From an uncultured Collinsella sp. (lineage in GTDB: Bacteria; Actinomycetota; Coriobacteriia; Coriobacteriales; Coriobacteriaceae), in contig UQLD01000005.1 of NCBI GenBank assembly GCA_900541855.1, positions 48,292-112,291 of the forward strand: DNA of 64,000 nt, given 5' to 3'. Below, one piece after another: positions 60,527 to 64,000 of the stretch; the first letter of the stretch is position 1, and every line of letters starts with the position of its first letter. Under the pieces are notes generated by a model that saw nothing but the letters and a program-made list of their open reading frames with translations, searched no databases and was not told the DNA's origin. Position numbers and translations under genes: made by a program.

Positions 60527-61756
60527 ATGGATCGAAATCAACTCGACCCCAGTGTCCCCAGCACCACGGAGGCCAAGAAGATCCCCCTTATCATCAAGGT
60601 CTACGCAGTCCTGTGCACCCTATCTGGCGTGGGCACGCTCCCGTCAGTCGCCGTCTTTATGTGGCAGGTCATCACCGCACTCATTAACGGCAACGTCGCC
60701 GCTAAGCTCGGTGATAACACCCTAGTCGCGGTTGGCCTTATCGTCGCCGGCATTATGCTCTCGGCGGCAAGCGCGATCATCTTGATCGTCTTTGGCCTGG
60801 ACCTCATCAAGGACCAGCGGCGCAATGCCGCCCGCCTGTCTTACGTCCTCATCGCATTTACCGTCGTGGAGCTTTTAGTTGACGTGATGCTCCAGGGCAT
60901 CGGACCCTTCCTGCTGCGCCCCGCCGTCCAGCTTGTCATCCTCATTGCGCTGTCGGCCACCGTCGACCCCACGCTACGCCAGGAGCGCGAACTGCAGCGC
61001 CGTCTGCAAGAGATGCTCGACCGCGATGCCGCCGCCGAGGGGATGCTCGGCCGCGACGAAACCGGCGAGGGCTACATCAAGCTCAACTACTTCAACCTGT
61101 TCTGGGTATTCTTCGTCTGCAGCGTGTTAGGTCTCATTCTCGAGGAAGTCTGGCATATGGTCGTCGTCGATCCCGGCGTCTATCAGGACCGTGCCGGTAT
61201 GCTATTTGGCCCCTTTAGCCCCATCTACGGATTTGGCGCGGTGCTCATGACCATGGCGCTCAACCGCTTCTATAAAAAGAATCCTCTGATCATTTTCCTG
61301 GTAAGTGCCCTGATCGGCGGCGCTTTCGAGGTGTTTGTAGGCTGGTTTATGCAGACCTCATTTGGCGTGGTGTCGTGGAGCTATTCACACATTAGGCTAT
61401 TCGGCATGCCCGATCCCATCGCGGTATTGACCGGGGGACGCACATGCACGCCGTTTGCCTGCATGTGGGGCCTGGGTGGCCTCATCTGGATCAAGGTCTT
61501 GCTGCCGCGCCTGCTTAAGCTCATCAATATGATTCCATGGAAACGCCGCTACTCTGCTACCGTCATCCTGACCGCCGTCATGTTGATCGACGGCGTCATG
61601 ACGTTGCAATCGCTCGACTATTGGTATCAGCGCGTCAACGGAACCGTTCGAAATATTCCCGTCGCACAGTTCTATGACAAGCATTTCGATAACGAATATA
61701 TGGAGAACCGTTTTCAGAGTATGACCATGAGCCCCAAGGACGCCACACGCGTGTAG
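60527..61756 (+). CDS. Polytopic membrane protein, putative ABC-transporter-permease-like (PF06541 type)
   Basis: 409 residues. Two regions: four N-terminal hydrophobic segments (about 20-150), a charged linker (about 155-190), then about four spans (about 195-370) with FWVFFVCSVLGLILEEVWHM, GPFSPIYGFGAVLM and GRTCTPFACMWGLGGL, which match the CmpB-like ABC permease family that is common and uncharacterised in Firmicutes and Actinobacteria. No ATPase is adjacent, so the transporter label is nominal. GAAAGG precedes ATG 60527. Confidence 0.75.
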   Translation: MDRNQLDPSVPSTTEAKKIPLIIKVYAVLCTLSGVGTLPSVAVFMWQVITALINGNVAAKLGDNTLVAVGLIVAGIMLSAASAIILIVFGLDLIKDQRRNAARLSYVLIAFTVVELLVDVMLQGIGPFLLRPAVQLVILIALSATVDPTLRQERELQRRLQEMLDRDAAAEGMLGRDETGEGYIKLNYFNLFWVFFVCSVLGLILEEVWHMVVVDPGVYQDRAGMLFGPFSPIYGFGAVLMTMALNRFYKKNPLIIFLVSALIGGAFEVFVGWFMQTSFGVVSWSYSHIRLFGMPDPIAVLTGGRTCTPFACMWGLGGLIWIKVLLPRLLKLINMIPWKRRYSATVILTAVMLIDGVMTLQSLDYWYQRVNGTVRNIPVAQFYDKHFDNEYMENRFQSMTMSPKDATRV

Positions 61757-61786
61757 CAAACGCCAGAGCAAAATAGCTCCAACACA

Positions 61787-61827
61787 TCAAAGCCCGCTGG
61801 CAGATCTACATGAACTGCCGGCGGGCT
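61787..61827 (+). terminator. Terminator after the PF06541-type gene
   Basis: AAAGCCCGCTGGCA pairs with TGCCGGCGGGCTTT (one G-U), T-rich end. Confidence 0.85.
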
Positions 61828-61862
61828 TTCGCTATAGACAGACTCGGATTGCCGACGAGGCC

Positions 61863-62315
61863 TTACGCCTCGCGCTCGACCTCACTCACGCATTCGTTCT
61901 TGATGGTGCCAACGAGCGCCTGCAGCGCATCGACCACGTGCGGGCGAATGTCCCCGCCGATGAGCACGAGCATGATGTCGTCACCTACGGCAAGCTCGCC
62001 GCTTGCCAGCCACACGCGCACATAGCCGATACCCGGCATCGCGCGCGTGGCCTCGATAGCAGCCTGCACCTTGCTGGCGTCGTAGCCAAACACCATGCCG
62101 CCCACCTTATGGCCCGGCGCCACGCCATCGGTCTCGACACCGCGCGCCTCGGCCTTGGGCGTCGCGCGCACCACACCGTTATGTGTCAGATACATACCGC
62201 ACGCAGGTGCCGACGAATCGGCCTTGGCCTCGCGCAGCCAAGCATCAACCGAAGGCATCGTTTTGCCATTCTCGAGCATCATTTCCCCTTTCACCGTCAT
62301 TGAGTAGCCCATCAT
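61863..62315 (-). CDS. MoaE-like protein (molybdopterin synthase large-subunit fold), divergent
   Basis: Up to 150 residues. The C-terminal ~90 fit MoaE: YVRVWLASGELAVGDDIMLVLIGGDIRPHVVDALQALVGTIKNECVSEVE follows the MoaE order of beta strand, vG, hR-like and terminal helix, although the usual basic residues at the active site (HRxG, iK..PiWK) are poorly kept. It may be a paralogue with a different role. Two possible starts: ATG 62315, immediately after the sortase stop with GAGGAA upstream, or ATG 62279 with AAAGGGGA. No other molybdenum-cofactor gene is in the window. Confidence 0.6.
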   Translation of the reverse strand: MMGYSMTVKGEMMLENGKTMPSVDAWLREAKADSSAPACGMYLTHNGVVRATPKAEARGVETDGVAPGHKVGGMVFGYDASKVQAAIEATRAMPGIGYVRVWLASGELAVGDDIMLVLIGGDIRPHVVDALQALVGTIKNECVSEVEREA

Positions 62316-63320
62316 CTATTCCTCGACCGGAGTGAGCACCATGACGGCACGCGTGTTGCTCAGCGATAACGAACGACAGGTCACAAGCGTTACGACCTTG
62401 GTTGCCGAAGCAGCGCGGTCGCCTGCATCACTCGCCACTGCCGAAGCACCGTCGAGCATCTCGGACAGGTAGTTCTTGAGCCCGTCATCGCCCTCAAAAT
62501 TGGGCGTGCGCGCCTTGGCATACGTGTCCTCAACGACCTTGGTCGCCAGTGGTCGCAGCTTATACGTAGCATCCCGTGTGATGTAGTACACATATTCAAT
62601 GCTATCGAACGTTGCCTGGTCAGTCGTATCCGAAATCACGTTGAACATCGACCCATCGTTCATATGGTGTCCGTAGATCGTGGTCTGCTGGTCAACCATT
62701 CCCGGCGCGGTGTCATCGCTATCCAGGAAAATGGCCCCAGATGCATTGGCTGTACCGTCGAACAGCGTGTTGAGGTATTTGGAGTTGTTGTTGGTCTGCA
62801 CCACGGGATAGTTGATGTTGGTTCCCGGCACATAAATCCAACCCACAATCTCGGGGTTTGTCTGAGCAAGCGCATCGAAGTCGATAATCGGCACACCGCT
62901 GGCGTCCTTATCGCTTATATATTGCTTTTCGATCTTTTGGTACGACTCGCTCGCCTGCTTGTAACCAATCTGCGCATTGATAAAGATGGCAGCGGCGGCA
63001 ACGATTAGGCCGATGCCAATAATGATGAGCAAGATGGGGATAACGGAGCGGCGCTTTTTGCGCGGCGGCTCGGTATAGCTCGACGGAGCAGCGCCCGACT
63101 GTTTCGTAGAACGCGATTCTTTCTTGGCCGTATCATACGACGAAGGGCGATATGCAGCCGGCGTATCCTGGCGATGATGGGACATCGGCGTTACGGGACG
63201 CGGTGCGCGCGGCTGCTGAGGAGAGGATGTCCGACCCTGCTGTGCCGCATGGGCAGCACCCGGCTTCGACGGATCGGGAATCTGAGAAGCCTTGAATCGT
63301 TTTCCCTGATAGTCGGACAT
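62316..63320 (-). CDS. Class B-type sortase
   Basis: 334 residues. A long basic Pro/Ser/Gln-rich cytoplasmic N-terminus (1-90), one membrane anchor (about 92-115), then the sortase beta-barrel (about 135-330). The catalytic His is in TTIYGHHM, the Cys in VTLVTCRS, and the Arg in SNTRAVM. It would cleave LPXTG- or NPXTG-like sorting signals and join proteins to the cell wall or to pili. No substrate protein is adjacent. AAGGAGAGCC precedes ATG 63320. It is likely co-transcribed with purE upstream (35 bases). Confidence 0.9.
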   Translation of the reverse strand: MSDYQGKRFKASQIPDPSKPGAAHAAQQGRTSSPQQPRAPRPVTPMSHHRQDTPAAYRPSSYDTAKKESRSTKQSGAAPSSYTEPPRKKRRSVIPILLIIIGIGLIVAAAAIFINAQIGYKQASESYQKIEKQYISDKDASGVPIIDFDALAQTNPEIVGWIYVPGTNINYPVVQTNNNSKYLNTLFDGTANASGAIFLDSDDTAPGMVDQQTTIYGHHMNDGSMFNVISDTTDQATFDSIEYVYYITRDATYKLRPLATKVVEDTYAKARTPNFEGDDGLKNYLSEMLDGASAVASDAGDRAASATKVVTLVTCRSLSLSNTRAVMVLTPVEE

Positions 63321-63355
63321 GGCTCTCCTTATACTGCGGTGAAACGGCGGAACGC

Positions 63356-63820
63356 CTAGGCGTCGGCCATCTCCTGCTTCATCTTCTCGATAACCTTGCG
63401 GTACTCGGGGTCGCAAGCGCCCAGAATCTGCGTGGCGTAGATGGCGGCGTTCTTGGCGCCGTTGATGGCAACGCAGGCCACGGGCACGCCCGAAGGCATC
63501 TGCACCATCGACAGCAGCGAATCCATGCCACCCAGGTCACTCGTCTTCATAGGCACGCCGATGACCGGCAGCGGCGTAAAGGCAGCCACGACACCGCCCA
63601 GGTGAGCAGCCTTGCCGGCGGCGGCGATAATCACTTTGATACCGCGATCGGCGGCAGTCGAGGCCCACTCGTGGACCTTCGCCGGCGTGCGGTGTGCGCT
63701 CGCAATGACGAGCTCATAGGGCACACCAAGCGCCTCGAGCTCGGCGGTGCAGCCTTCCATAACGCCCAGATCGGACTTGGAACCCATGATGATCCCGACG
63801 ACCGGCTTTTGATCTGCCAT
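63356..63820 (-). CDS. purE: N5-carboxyaminoimidazole ribonucleotide mutase
   Basis: 154 residues. Class I PurE: VGIIMGSKSDLGVM, ASAHRTPAKV, AAAGKAAHLGGVVAA and the PSGVPVACVAINGAKNAA strand are intact. It moves the carboxyl group in the sixth step of purine synthesis. ATG 63820 with AGGAGG about nine bases upstream; the longer frame begins with TTG. Placed away from purF-purM-purN but on the same strand. Confidence 0.96.
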   Translation of the reverse strand: MADQKPVVGIIMGSKSDLGVMEGCTAELEALGVPYELVIASAHRTPAKVHEWASTAADRGIKVIIAAAGKAAHLGGVVAAFTPLPVIGVPMKTSDLGGMDSLLSMVQMPSGVPVACVAINGAKNAAIYATQILGACDPEYRKVIEKMKQEMADA

Positions 63821-63918
63821 AAACAAAGACCTCCTGTTGAGAGCGGCGACGCGGCGGATCCGCGACCCTTAACTACTGAGAGTAGTATAGCTGCTCCCGT
63901 CCCTGCGGTCTGCGGGTG

Positions 63919-64000
63919 CCCCGCGGCGGTCTGGTGTTTTCATCTTCACTCCGGTTGCTTCGCAAAGTCGTTCAGATGAAAACACCAGACCGCCGCGGGG
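63919..64000. repeat. 82-bp palindrome with perfect 27-bp arms at the window edge
   Basis: CCCCGCGGCGGTCTGGTGTT and onward (63919-63945) is exactly reversed at 63974-64000. The 28-base loop has no match elsewhere in the window. It may extend past the window end. Confidence 0.9.

Overview
The window is chromosomal DNA of a high-GC anaerobe. Gene content and protein style (an Ech-type membrane [NiFe] hydrogenase, an NfnAB/SudAB-like flavoprotein pair, an NRAMP-related magnesium transporter, a class B sortase, an LnrLMN-like exporter with a NarL-type two-component system, fused ECF ATPases) point to Actinomycetota, class Coriobacteriia, most likely Collinsella or a close relative. This is inference from protein families, because no rRNA is present.

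Layout. 1-12.7 kb: a surface acyltransferase (5' end outside the window), a magnesium module (NRAMP-related transporter behind an MgtE-N/CBS membrane protein with a structured leader), a degenerate polysaccharide deacetylase, small PRC-barrel and YtxH proteins, a lone cyanophycin-synthetase N-domain protein, a CorC-type CBS protein, a hemolysin-III protein and an alpha/beta hydrolase. 13-23.3 kb: a DUF362 ferredoxin protein, a MacB/FtsX-type exporter, and an LnrLMN-like ABC-2 exporter divergent from its histidine kinase and response regulator. 23.8-29.4 kb: a five-gene Ech-type hydrogenase operon in which antiporter-like and NuoH-like subunits are one 960-residue protein. 29.5-34 kb: an orphan IS3 orfA, an OYE-type flavoenzyme, initiator tRNA-Met and coaX. 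34.2-42 kb: a biotin-ligase-like protein, fused folP-folK, a sirtuin, exonuclease III and an ECF transporter (S, fused A-A', T). 42-50 kb: glmU, prs, an unrecognised nuclease-like gene between two ~200-bp palindromic elements, pth, and an NfnAB-like pair. 50-64 kb: an amino-acid ABC transporter, YqeY, a parvulin-type foldase, an orphan PTS EIIA, purN-purM-purF, a membrane protein, a MoaE-like protein, sortase B and purE.

The most unusual signal lies between the genes. First, a family of small hairpins has a conserved loop (A/G-GGGAC...CTT) but stems that differ from copy to copy while staying self-complementary. About 17 units are visible, several starting exactly at a gene's stop codon. Second, there are many unrelated long palindromes (arms 13-30 bp, total 60-230 bp). 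Two flank the nuclease-like gene, three stand in tandem at 32.7-32.9 kb, and one sits in frame inside the linker of the fused ECF ATPase. No transposase able to explain them is visible in the window.
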